Notes under the pieces: generated by a model | The model's database searches: none | The model's input: the letters and a program-made list of their open reading frames with translations, nothing else | Told to the model about the DNA's origin: nothing | Program-made: the position numbers and the translations under genes | Origin: Flavobacterium agrisoli | Lineage (GTDB): Bacteria > Bacteroidota > Bacteroidia > Flavobacteriales > Flavobacteriaceae | Direction of reading: 5' to 3' | Length of the DNA stretch: 64,000 nt | NCBI RefSeq assembly: GCF_016522065.1 | Contig: NZ_JAEHFV010000009.1 | Coordinates: 1-64,000 of the forward strand | In this document: positions 17,140 to 26,335 of the stretch, piece by piece | Layout of the letters: every line of letters starts with the position of its first letter | Numbering within the stretch: the first letter of the stretch is position 1

Positions 17140-20100
17140 TTATAAAATTAATTCAATAGCATTATTAGCATTATTTCTTAAAAAACGATGCTTTAACATA
17201 TTGTCAAAAATATCAAGAGCTATCTTTATCTGGGTTTTATCTTTCTTGTTTTCTGAAACTAATTTGCTATAAATTGCAAGAACTAATTGTATTGGTTCTT
17301 TATCATAGTATCCTCGCTTTTGAACTTTAAGTGGGGATATGCCAAAATCCATTTTTGATAATAGTTTTAAACATTCAATAGGATAATTTTTAGAGCATTC
17401 AATTAGTAAATCAAAAAAATAACGTGGCTCTTCTTTACATAACAAGGATTGTGAATATACTTCAAGGAAATGATATACTTCAAGGAAATGATTATTTTTA
17501 AACTTTCTCAATATAATTCCAGAATATTTACTTGCAAAATCCTCTCCTTTTTCATTCAGGAATTGAAATAAAATTGAAATAGCTTTTGGATTCAATATTT
17601 CATTTTGAAATAAATAATTTTCTGCAACTTTCAGCGCACATAATTTAGCTTCATCACTAATTAGTACAAATTGATCATAAAGTTCTTTATCATCAATCCA
17701 ATCATTTAACCAACTACTCACAATAACAAAACAATCTTTATGAATTTCCTTTATACTCATAACTTTATCAAAATATGGGTACATTACTTGATGAAATTTA
17801 TTGTTATAGTATTGAGCTGAATTTAATGAATGCTTTAATAAATCAATATTATCGGTATTAGTAAGTTTGTTAAAAATATTGAATGCTCTTTCCAAATTTA
17901 GATAATTGAGAATAGCTATTCTATTAATAATGTCAACTTTTACAGAATTATTACACAGAGGATTTTCTATCACCTTTTCAATTGTTGAGAAAATAATTTC
18001 TTCAAAATCATTCTCGTAATATCCATCCATTAAATAATGAACAGCCGAACCTCTTACTGAATTTATACAATCTAATAAAGGTTTATCTGAATTATATTCT
18101 TTTTCAGGAACAGTATAATTTAAAGCTATACTGCTTAGAAATGTGATGATTTCAAAGTCGGCAGTTTCGGTTTCTAAAAAATATCTTGATATCCAAATAG
18201 TGTATGAAATATGTATCCCGTCTAAATTTAACTTTATAAGTTTTTTGAATAAAATTTTAACTTTCTCTGGATCATATTTGGCATCAATTAGACCTTCAAT
18301 GCCTGAAGATATATAACTAATATGAATTCTACTATTATCAAATAAGTTGTTTATAAAATTGAAAAACTTATCAGGATTTTGTGCGACTATATTTTTAAAT
18401 TCAGTTGAATGTTCTCGTAATCCACCTTTAAGAAATTCAGATGAGCGATAGTTTTCATCATATTTGATTAAGCTTTTCTCCCAACTCTTTAAATTCATAT
18501 TACTATATGCTTTTTGAGATAAAGGGGCTCCGACAAAACCTGATGTAAATCTTGAACTATCAAGAGCTTTATTGTGATTCAATTTCCCAAATTTCCTTTC
18601 TAACTCCTGATAATTTCTATTTAAATCGATATTGGCTGATATTTCACTAGCTGGAAGGGATTTGATAAAAAGATATTTTTTCTTGCCAAAACTTTGTAAA
18701 CTGAATTTTCTTTTTCCTTCTCTATCTGTATATATGTATATGTCGTATTTAGACTTTATACTAATTAGAACTTCATTAATAAAGGTCTTTTGTAGAATGT
18801 CTAAATAGATATACGTAGAACTAATCAATAATCTTATAAATAATTGGAATTCATCATCACTGCCATTAAATACATTTTTTCCATTGAGAATTTTTATAAA
18901 CTCAACAATTTCTGAAGTATAGACTTTTGAATTAGAATTTAATCCTTTGATCAGAATTTTTAGAATTGGTACTGAATTATGATTTTTGTATTTAAAATAG
19001 AATTGACGAATATATTCTTCGTTTTGGGATTCTATATGTTTATATAAATAATCTTCGATTTCATCAGACTTATTACGAACTCTATCATTATCAATAATTT
19101 TAAAACTTTTGTATAGTGGTGTTTCTATCGTTTTATATTCAAAATAAGTTACTTTAGATTCTTCAACGATTTCATTAAGTATCTCAAGTAAAAATTGGAA
19201 AGTACTTTGTGAATTAATTTTGTATATCTCTTCAATAATTGAGTTTAAATCATAAGAAAACTCATTGTTAAAAGTGTTGTTGTTGAATGCTTCTTTTATA
19301 GGGTTAACCAGTTTGTCAAAAACAAACTTTTCACTACTGAAAAATATTTTTTTTAGTATTTCATAATACCAAAAATTATCTCTTCGATTAATTTCTACGA
19401 TATACGGAACATACTCATCAAAATAGTGAAGTAATTTTTCATCCGACCAATTGTCAATACGCATTAACAATCTGTTTATAAAGTCATTCTTATCTTCAAA
19501 ATCTATACTTAAGGTTAAATATTCAAGTATCCTTATTGTATTGTTATCAATATTATTTGCAAATAAAAACCAATTATAATTTGAAAGTTTTTCTTTTTTG
19601 TCTTCATCAAAACTATCTTCAATTGTAATATTAAAATATTTTTCAGGTATGTTTTCTTCTATAAAAAAATTAATCCAACCTTGAGAATTTACCGCACCAA
19701 TAAATACTTCTTCATAATCATCATTTTTCAAAATAACATCAACAACTAATTCCTTTTCTAAGTTTACTGGATTTTGAATAATACCTAAATCACTAAGAAG
19801 TAATGTTTTTATATGAAATCTATAATTTTCAGAAATTAAAATATTGGTTAAAATTGAATGGTAACGTCTAATATCATATTCTCGAAGATATTCAATGACC
19901 ATTTTTATTACTGACCTAACATAAAGGCTTTGGTCATTTTCTATAATATATTCTTCTAAATCACCTCCATTTTCTACAAATTGTTTAGCAAAGCAATATT
20001 CATAAAATGTTTGATGAAAAAAATGTAATTCTTTATTCTCTTCGATAAGTAATTGATTACTATTTAAATAAAATATCTCCTTATAAAAACTATCATTAAA

Positions 20101-21489
20101 AATGTTATTGATAGTAATTCTTTGTTCAGAATACATTTTTGCAGAAACATCAAATAAAATCTTCTTTAAGTCTAGATTTTGATTAGATGTTATGTGTTGC
20201 TTCCAAAGGGCATCATATAAATCTTTTAAAGTAGAAAGTGTATCCAAATTAATTTTATCCCTATTTTCTAACTTACAAAAGATTTCAAGATGATTAGGTG
20301 TACTGAGGAGTTCAAGTAGTTTATTTGAATTGCATTGAATTTTAAAAATTGTTAACGCTTTTTGAACCTCATCAATTGTTAATAAATCAGCTTTTACTTT
20401 TGTATATTCATTAGAATTATAAACACTTAATTCAGCATCATATTCCAAATCAAAAGTTCTTGTTGAAATAATTATTCGTATGTTTTCCTCATTTATTAGC
20501 TCAGCAATTAATCTATTATAGGTTTGGATATATTCTCTATTGGCAGAAAGAGTTAAAGATAACGCATCAATTTGGTCAATAATTACAACTAATTTTTCTT
20601 TTTTGGTGTTTACTTCACTAATTAAATCCGTAAAAGTAAAATCATTAATAAATAATTTTGATTCTAATTCTTTGGTTGAACTTGCATAAAATTTGTCTGC
20701 TTTTATGCCTAAAATATTATAGTTATTATCAGTAGTTGTTAAATCGTATAAATCTTTTAAAATAGTCGATTTCCCAATACCTTTCTCACCATTTAATACA
20801 AGAATATTTTTCTTGTTATCTTTCAAATCTGAAACAATCCAATTGTGAATTTGCGTTGTTTCCTTTCTTATAATATGTGATTCTTTACTTTTTTCTAAAT
20901 AGTTTTTTACCTGAAAAAGAGAAAACGAGGCTTTTTGTAATATTTTTTTTAAATCAATATTCTTTTTCTTTTTGACTACTTCATCATGAATATCATTAAT
21001 CTTCAAACTATTTTCTTGCTCAAAAGAAGTTACATATAAATCGTGTAGTTTTAATAAATCAATTAAATCATTACCATCTTTTAGGTCAATGAAATTTTTA
21101 CCTAAACCTCTTTTTATACTTTCTTCATTCTTCCATTTATTCCACCAAATATGTTGATCAATATCAAAAACATTTATCACACATAAAGTCCAACTTTTAA
21201 TTTCAAATTTGGTCGAATCTAAAGCTGTATTAAAAGACTTTTTAATTTGTGTTTTTTGAGTCTGTTCAAAACAATTTGGAAAAAATTTACATTGAATAAC
21301 ATCAATTGGCTCCATTCCAATTTCACCAACTAAAACATCAATTCCTTCATCACCAGGATTGGCTTTGACGGTCTTAACATATTTATCAGGATACATTTGT
21401 TTAAATAAGGTTTCACAGATGCTTTCAAATTTATTTCGTGCTCCTGTGAAATCATATTTCTCAATTAAAAGAAACCAATCTTTATTCAT
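17140..21489 (-). CDS. Mrr-like nuclease fused to a STAND/NACHT NTPase (Avs-like)
   Basis: The 1449-residue protein has a defence-type layout. Residues 15-155 are a PD-(D/E)xK restriction nuclease-like domain (Glu22 region, GDEGIDVLVG at 46-55, QCK at 66-68). A P-loop NTPase follows: Walker A GEKGIGKST (234-242), Walker B VVIIDQIDAL (301-310), sensor ISTRTFD (341-347). The remaining 1000 residues are helical and repeat-like with no known motif, as expected for a target-sensing arm. Known Avs proteins share this order and cut DNA after sensing phage proteins; that role here is inference. It starts 7 bp after the ATPase at 21497. An 18-bp in-frame tandem duplication lies near the C-terminus. 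Confidence 0.72.
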   Translation of the reverse strand: MNKDWFLLIEKYDFTGARNKFESICETLFKQMYPDKYVKTVKANPGDEGIDVLVGEIGMEPIDVIQCKFFPNCFEQTQKTQIKKSFNTALDSTKFEIKSWTLCVINVFDIDQHIWWNKWKNEESIKRGLGKNFIDLKDGNDLIDLLKLHDLYVTSFEQENSLKINDIHDEVVKKKKNIDLKKILQKASFSLFQVKNYLEKSKESHIIRKETTQIHNWIVSDLKDNKKNILVLNGEKGIGKSTILKDLYDLTTTDNNYNILGIKADKFYASSTKELESKLFINDFTFTDLISEVNTKKEKLVVIIDQIDALSLTLSANREYIQTYNRLIAELINEENIRIIISTRTFDLEYDAELSVYNSNEYTKVKADLLTIDEVQKALTIFKIQCNSNKLLELLSTPNHLEIFCKLENRDKINLDTLSTLKDLYDALWKQHITSNQNLDLKKILFDVSAKMYSEQRITINNIFNDSFYKEIFYLNSNQLLIEENKELHFFHQTFYEYCFAKQFVENGGDLEEYIIENDQSLYVRSVIKMVIEYLREYDIRRYHSILTNILISENYRFHIKTLLLSDLGIIQNPVNLEKELVVDVILKNDDYEEVFIGAVNSQGWINFFIEENIPEKYFNITIEDSFDEDKKEKLSNYNWFLFANNIDNNTIRILEYLTLSIDFEDKNDFINRLLMRIDNWSDEKLLHYFDEYVPYIVEINRRDNFWYYEILKKIFFSSEKFVFDKLVNPIKEAFNNNTFNNEFSYDLNSIIEEIYKINSQSTFQFLLEILNEIVEESKVTYFEYKTIETPLYKSFKIIDNDRVRNKSDEIEDYLYKHIESQNEEYIRQFYFKYKNHNSVPILKILIKGLNSNSKVYTSEIVEFIKILNGKNVFNGSDDEFQLFIRLLISSTYIYLDILQKTFINEVLISIKSKYDIYIYTDREGKRKFSLQSFGKKKYLFIKSLPASEISANIDLNRNYQELERKFGKLNHNKALDSSRFTSGFVGAPLSQKAYSNMNLKSWEKSLIKYDENYRSSEFLKGGLREHSTEFKNIVAQNPDKFFNFINNLFDNSRIHISYISSGIEGLIDAKYDPEKVKILFKKLIKLNLDGIHISYTIWISRYFLETETADFEIITFLSSIALNYTVPEKEYNSDKPLLDCINSVRGSAVHYLMDGYYENDFEEIIFSTIEKVIENPLCNNSVKVDIINRIAILNYLNLERAFNIFNKLTNTDNIDLLKHSLNSAQYYNNKFHQVMYPYFDKVMSIKEIHKDCFVIVSSWLNDWIDDKELYDQFVLISDEAKLCALKVAENYLFQNEILNPKAISILFQFLNEKGEDFASKYSGIILRKFKNNHFLEVYHFLEVYSQSLLCKEEPRYFFDLLIECSKNYPIECLKLLSKMDFGISPLKVQKRGYYDKEPIQLVLAIYSKLVSENKKDKTQIKIALDIFDNMLKHRFLRNNANNAIELIL
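17457..17492. repeat. 18-bp tandem duplication inside the STAND gene
   Basis: ATACTTCAAGGAAATGAT occurs twice in a row (17457-17474, 17475-17492), identical and in frame. It gives HFLEVYHFLEVY in the protein. Perfect identity suggests a recent slippage event in the sensor arm. Confidence 0.9.
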
Positions 21490-21496
21490 AATTCAT

Positions 21497-23545
21497 TTAC
21501 ATTTTTTCAGCTTCTAATTTTTTCAATTCTTCTTCAATTCTAATTTTTTCTGCTTCTAGATAATTTATCCTCTCTTGGATTCCGAAAATTTCAGAATACA
21601 TTTCAATTAATTTGCTTTTAATGATTGGTTGATCAATAATTTCAATTACTTTTTTATGCTCTTCTTGTTCTACTGATAAATGAGTTATTTGTATATTATT
21701 CCTTTTTTTCTCTAAATTAACATTTAACCAACTAATAGTATCGTTAATTTTATGTTTAGCATAATCACCTATTAGTCCCTCGCTAATGAAAAAAGACTCT
21801 GTTAATAAATCTGAAAAATTAGCGCCAAATGTATTAGTGTGTTTAAATTTTTCTAAGTCAACCGGACTTCCTTTTTCTAAAAACAAAACATTTTGTTTAG
21901 GTATATCTGAAAGAATAAAAGGCGAATGTGAAATTATTAATATATTGATTCCTTTTATGTTTCTAAGCTTAATATTATTTATTTCATCTATTAATCTTTT
22001 TATGAATTTTTTTTGAAATTCAGGATGAAAATAAAGTTCAATCTCATCTAGTATAATATTAACGTATTTAAATTTTACAAGAATTTCATCATTCTCAACT
22101 GAGTTTAAATTTGTAAGATGATACAGTACTGTACTTAAAGAATGTATAAGTTGTCGCTCACCCGAACTTATTCTATCTAATAAATCAATTTTGTTTTTTG
22201 AAAATAATTTTGTTTGAAAAATTGCTGGGGGCAAAAGTTCAATAATAGTGTTCTGCTTATCTACTTTTTTATTTAATACCTTGGATAGTTCATTGATATT
22301 AATTAATTCTTTTTGAATGTATTTAGACCATATTAACTCATAATTTTTAATAAAATTTACGATTTGTTTTAATTTAAATACTATATGACTTTGGCTATTT
22401 TCAATCTTATTCAAGAAACTCTCAATGTCAATTGTATAATGTTTCTTTTTATTATTTTTTGGGTATTCAACTATGAATTTATCGTAGCTCACATATTTTT
22501 CACAAATACTGATAATTTTGTAAAGTATATAAATATCGAGTTTGTATTGAACATCCGAAATGTTAATCTTTTCAATATTAAATCTCAATTTAAATTTAGT
22601 TAATACATTATTTAAATCTCTATAAAGAGCAGACGGTATTGTGCTATTATTTTTTTTAAAGTTTAAAGCAAAATCTGAATTTAATATTTTATAGAAATCA
22701 TCTTTAATGTCCTTTTCATCGTCATATTCTCTGCCATTTAGATTATTATCGATTATGAAATAATGTTTAGAGTTTTTAAAAATCAATTTTAAATATTGAG
22801 ATGATAAATTATCTGTAATTTTAAATTCTAAATCAGATAGAACTATTGATAATAATCGTTGCTGTAATAAGTAACTTTCATTATTAATGTCTATAATTCC
22901 AGCTAATCCATCTTGCTTAGACTCTCTTTTGGGGTTTATTACAATAGGTATTTGATAAGAATCATTTTTATGAAATAAATTATCTATCCAATCACCTATT
23001 TCCCAAGAATTAAAAGCATAAACTGAATAACTAATAACCTCTGAATAAAAGAATTTTTCAAAATCAAAATCAATTACATCATTTAAATTTTTGAAAGTAA
23101 AGCTTTCATCATCAATTAATATTATAAAAAAGAAGTTGTCTATTTCATAAAATATTTCACAATGAATTTTACTCTCTTCATCGACACTTGCAGATATAAG
23201 TTCTGCTGTTGAATTTAAAAGCCCTCTATTCTTAAGATTAAATGATATTTGATTTATAGACGCTATGAATAGGTCAATAATACTACTCTTGCCACTACCA
23301 TTTTTACCAATAATTGCAGATACATTTATTTTGTTTGAAAAAAAATTTTCAGGAAGATTATTAATAGATTTTATATTATTGATATCCCAATATATATCAT
23401 TTTCTGGAATGTTATCAATCCTTAAATCTGAATTGTAAAACTCATAATTTTCGTAGAATTTATAAATCCTATTGACATTTAAATTTTTTAAAAATTTGGA
23501 ACCACAATTTTCGAGTGGTCTAATCGCAATTAATTTAAATCCCAT
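21497..23545 (-). CDS. ABC-type (PtuA/OLD-like) ATPase, second of the pair
   Basis: The 682-residue cytoplasmic ATPase has an SMC/Rad50-like ABC head. Walker A GKNGSGKS lies at 80-87, the signature ISSGERQ at 459-465, Walker B NIILDEIELYFHPEF at 496-510 and the switch His540 in ISHSPF. A long helical insert lies between Walker A and the signature. The C-terminus shares TFGANxSDLLT(E/D)SFF and GLIGD(Y/F)AK with the ATPase at 24447, so the two are paralogues, and ends in a coiled coil. It overlaps the HNH gene by 1 bp. The context resembles Septu (PtuA ATPase plus PtuB HNH), but with two ATPases. Confidence 0.82.
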   Translation of the reverse strand: MGFKLIAIRPLENCGSKFLKNLNVNRIYKFYENYEFYNSDLRIDNIPENDIYWDINNIKSINNLPENFFSNKINVSAIIGKNGSGKSSIIDLFIASINQISFNLKNRGLLNSTAELISASVDEESKIHCEIFYEIDNFFFIILIDDESFTFKNLNDVIDFDFEKFFYSEVISYSVYAFNSWEIGDWIDNLFHKNDSYQIPIVINPKRESKQDGLAGIIDINNESYLLQQRLLSIVLSDLEFKITDNLSSQYLKLIFKNSKHYFIIDNNLNGREYDDEKDIKDDFYKILNSDFALNFKKNNSTIPSALYRDLNNVLTKFKLRFNIEKINISDVQYKLDIYILYKIISICEKYVSYDKFIVEYPKNNKKKHYTIDIESFLNKIENSQSHIVFKLKQIVNFIKNYELIWSKYIQKELININELSKVLNKKVDKQNTIIELLPPAIFQTKLFSKNKIDLLDRISSGERQLIHSLSTVLYHLTNLNSVENDEILVKFKYVNIILDEIELYFHPEFQKKFIKRLIDEINNIKLRNIKGINILIISHSPFILSDIPKQNVLFLEKGSPVDLEKFKHTNTFGANFSDLLTESFFISEGLIGDYAKHKINDTISWLNVNLEKKRNNIQITHLSVEQEEHKKVIEIIDQPIIKSKLIEMYSEIFGIQERINYLEAEKIRIEEELKKLEAEKM

Positions 23546-24450
23546 TATTTAATATGTTTTAAAATCCCTAACTCTTCTAAAATATCTTTTTTCATTTTAC
23601 TTAAAGGTCTTCTGTCAAACATTGCTTCATCTATATGAGTCCCAAAAGCTAGACGATAGATTTCTTCATCAGATGTAGAAGTGGCTTTTAATATATTGTT
23701 TTTCAACATTTGTAAATATTTCTCAGAATAGATGTCTCTTAATCTCCTTAAATCCGTTATTTCATCTTCATGCGTTTCATAAATTTCCTTAAGTTTAAAA
23801 GCTTTTGTTGAGTTTTTTGAGAAGACATTATTATTAATAATTTTGAATTTGAAAGAAGAATAATCTTTATGATCATAACTAAATTTAAAATCAATTTCTT
23901 CTATTGATTTGTGGTATGGGTGAAAATGTGTATCCAACTTAAAAGGGTTAGTTCCTTTAACACCACTGTTGCATACAGTACAACTCGGTATTAAGTTATA
24001 AAAAGATAATGCCAATAAAGGATAATCACTTTTGGAAAACCAGTGGTCGAAAGTTGGTCTTGTAATTTTTGATGGATTTACTACAGTTTTAGTATAAATC
24101 CTATTACAATAAGTACAAGTTGGGATGTCTACATTAGTAGCTAAATCGTAAGCATCATATTTGGTTTTCTTTTTTTGATCAAACCATCCTTTATATTTAA
24201 AGACCTCATGGATATTTTTTTTTACTAAAGGTATTAAATATGGTTTAATTCTATTGTGGCATTGTAACAATTGTTCTGGTGTTCCTTTTACTATTATATC
24301 CAAGTAGGGGTTTATATAATTATCAAAACAAGCTTTTACAAAAGGATTTGTAATACTATCAATTCTAATAAAAATATCATCAATTATACCCAGATAATGT
24401 TTATTTTCTGCATCTATAATTTTCTGCTGGGTTATATCTATATAGTTCAT
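23545..24450 (-). CDS. HNH-type nuclease (PtuB-like)
   Basis: The 301-residue predicted metal-dependent nuclease has a Zn-knuckle CTYC (Cys112, Cys115) and the partner CTVC (Cys157, Cys160) around a beta-beta-alpha core with Asp135-His136 in PTFDHWFSK, Asn152 and Asn161. This is the layout of TIGR02646/PtuB-like HNH enzymes. Flanking segments are helical. Its ATG overlaps the upstream ATPase stop by 4 bp (24447-24450), and its end overlaps the next ATPase start by 1 bp, so the three are almost certainly made together. It would be the DNA- or RNA-cutting arm controlled by the ATPases. Confidence 0.82.
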   Translation of the reverse strand: MNYIDITQQKIIDAENKHYLGIIDDIFIRIDSITNPFVKACFDNYINPYLDIIVKGTPEQLLQCHNRIKPYLIPLVKKNIHEVFKYKGWFDQKKKTKYDAYDLATNVDIPTCTYCNRIYTKTVVNPSKITRPTFDHWFSKSDYPLLALSFYNLIPSCTVCNSGVKGTNPFKLDTHFHPYHKSIEEIDFKFSYDHKDYSSFKFKIINNNVFSKNSTKAFKLKEIYETHEDEITDLRRLRDIYSEKYLQMLKNNILKATSTSDEEIYRLAFGTHIDEAMFDRRPLSKMKKDILEELGILKHIK

Positions 24451-26315
24451 TGTAAGTTTTTTCTTTTGTTAGTTAAAAACGTAATTTCATCATCTAAAAT
24501 TTGTTTCTGAAAATTATTGCTATCCTCAAGTTCGGAAATCATTTCAGACAATTTTATTTTCACTATAGATTCATCAATGATTAAAATTACTCTTTTGTGA
24601 TGAGCTAATTCCTTATCAAAAAAATCTAGATTTCTATCTTTTGGATCTTTATTGTTGTTTATCCACGTTATAGTTTTTTCTATACTTTCTTTCGCAAAAT
24701 CTCCTATCAAACCATCATTCACAAAAAAAGAATCGGTTAATAGATCACTTATATTTGCTCCGAAAGTTTTGGTTGGTCTTTGTTTAAAATCATAATCTAA
24801 AATTTCCGTTCTTGCATTATTTTTGAATAAATACACAATATTATTATTTGGGAAGTCCGATAAAGTTAAAGGGTCATGTGTGGTAATAATTATTTGGATG
24901 CTCTTGTTTTTAAAAATAAATGGAATTACTTGTTGAATAATATTTATGTACTTTTTTTTCCATTCTGGATGAAATCCTAGGTCAGCTTCATCTAATAGAA
25001 TAAGCAAATTATCTGATGTTTTTTTTCTTTTACTAAAAATGTTATAATTTGTATGGATGTTATTTTCTGTTTTATAATTTAAATCATTTAATACCGAAAA
25101 TAAGTCGTAAAGTCCCTTTTCTCCTGAACTTAAATTTTTAGAAGGACTAAAAGATATTAAAACTTTTTTATCGTATGCGAACTTATCTTTGAATGCTAAT
25201 AAGAAATTTTCATAGGCTTTTATAATTTCTAGAGCTTGTGTGAAGTTAACATCAAATTCAGTCCAATTATCTATTTCTTTGCTTTCTGGAATGTATGATA
25301 ATAATGTTTCGATAAGAGTTTTAATTTCATTAATGGGAAAAAGAATTTTCTCACTTTTTTGTTTTAACTGAATAAAAGAGTTTTCTACAAACCAATAAAA
25401 AGCATCTTTTGTGCTGGGTTGATTTATAAATTCTTTGCTTTTAATTGTATAATTGTTTTTCAGATGTCCTTCCTCTAAATATTTATTTCCTGAGCTTTCA
25501 AGGATATTTTGTGTTTTTAAAATAACCCTACTTATTATCTCTAATTCTAATTTAATTTTTTGAGTGGCTCTACTATTTCTAATATCTTCAACTTTTGTTA
25601 AATTCAATCTATCTAATTCAGCTTGTTCTCTTTCTGTCCGTTCAAGATCTACTCTTTTTTTTAACTCATTAAAAAATGGTCTAAAGCTATAAGAAGTTTG
25701 ATATTCATCAATACTAATAGAGTGAATTTTTATTTTTATTTTATCAAATGCAGGCAATGACATTTCTTCCAACAATGCACTTAAATTCTTTAACTCAATA
25801 AATTTTATCCATCTCTTTAAATTCTCTGAATTATGTAATTCTAATAATGTGGTTAAATCTAAATTCTCATATTCAGTATCATCAATCATCATTTGATATT
25901 TTGATAAATCTTTAAAATTCCCATTCTCTGAATCAGATTGGTTTATATTTAAAAAAGAAGAGTAATAGATAACTTCATTAACTTCAGAATTATCAGTTAT
26001 TATATGACCATCAGAATTTGAATCTTCATAAATATATTTACAATAGGAATAAGGTTCTCTTAATAGATTTAGGATAGTGGTTTTACCAGTTCCGTTCTCT
26101 CCAACAATCGCAGAAACCAACTTAATATTATTGAGCCAAAAGTTTTCAATGAATTTTTCGTTTTTCATTTTATCTTTGACATATACATTTCCATTTGCAT
26201 TTTCTTCAAATGTGTAAATATATTTACCTCCTAAATTTATAGTTTGTCCATTATGATTCTTTCCAAAAATATGTGGTAATGTTTCGCTAGGAATGTATAT
26301 TGATAATAATCTCAT
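24447..26315 (-). CDS. ABC-type (PtuA/OLD-like) ATPase, first of the pair
   Basis: The 622-residue ATPase has Walker A GENGTGKT (72-79), the signature LSSGEKG (394-400), Walker B LLILLDEADLGFHPE (436-450) and switch His479 (TTHDPLT). The insert includes a charged helical segment near 215-265 (LERTEREQAELDRLNLTK). The C-terminal part is clearly paralogous to the ATPase at 21497, though the middles differ. It begins 20 bp after the end of the coiled-coil gene at 26336. Two unequal ATPases around one HNH suggest a heteromeric ATPase complex. Regulation is unknown. Confidence 0.82.
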   Translation of the reverse strand: MRLLSIYIPSETLPHIFGKNHNGQTINLGGKYIYTFEENANGNVYVKDKMKNEKFIENFWLNNIKLVSAIVGENGTGKTTILNLLREPYSYCKYIYEDSNSDGHIITDNSEVNEVIYYSSFLNINQSDSENGNFKDLSKYQMMIDDTEYENLDLTTLLELHNSENLKRWIKFIELKNLSALLEEMSLPAFDKIKIKIHSISIDEYQTSYSFRPFFNELKKRVDLERTEREQAELDRLNLTKVEDIRNSRATQKIKLELEIISRVILKTQNILESSGNKYLEEGHLKNNYTIKSKEFINQPSTKDAFYWFVENSFIQLKQKSEKILFPINEIKTLIETLLSYIPESKEIDNWTEFDVNFTQALEIIKAYENFLLAFKDKFAYDKKVLISFSPSKNLSSGEKGLYDLFSVLNDLNYKTENNIHTNYNIFSKRKKTSDNLLILLDEADLGFHPEWKKKYINIIQQVIPFIFKNKSIQIIITTHDPLTLSDFPNNNIVYLFKNNARTEILDYDFKQRPTKTFGANISDLLTDSFFVNDGLIGDFAKESIEKTITWINNNKDPKDRNLDFFDKELAHHKRVILIIDESIVKIKLSEMISELEDSNNFQKQILDDEITFLTNKRKNLQ

Positions 26316-26335
26316 ATTGTATTTTTCTATCCGAG

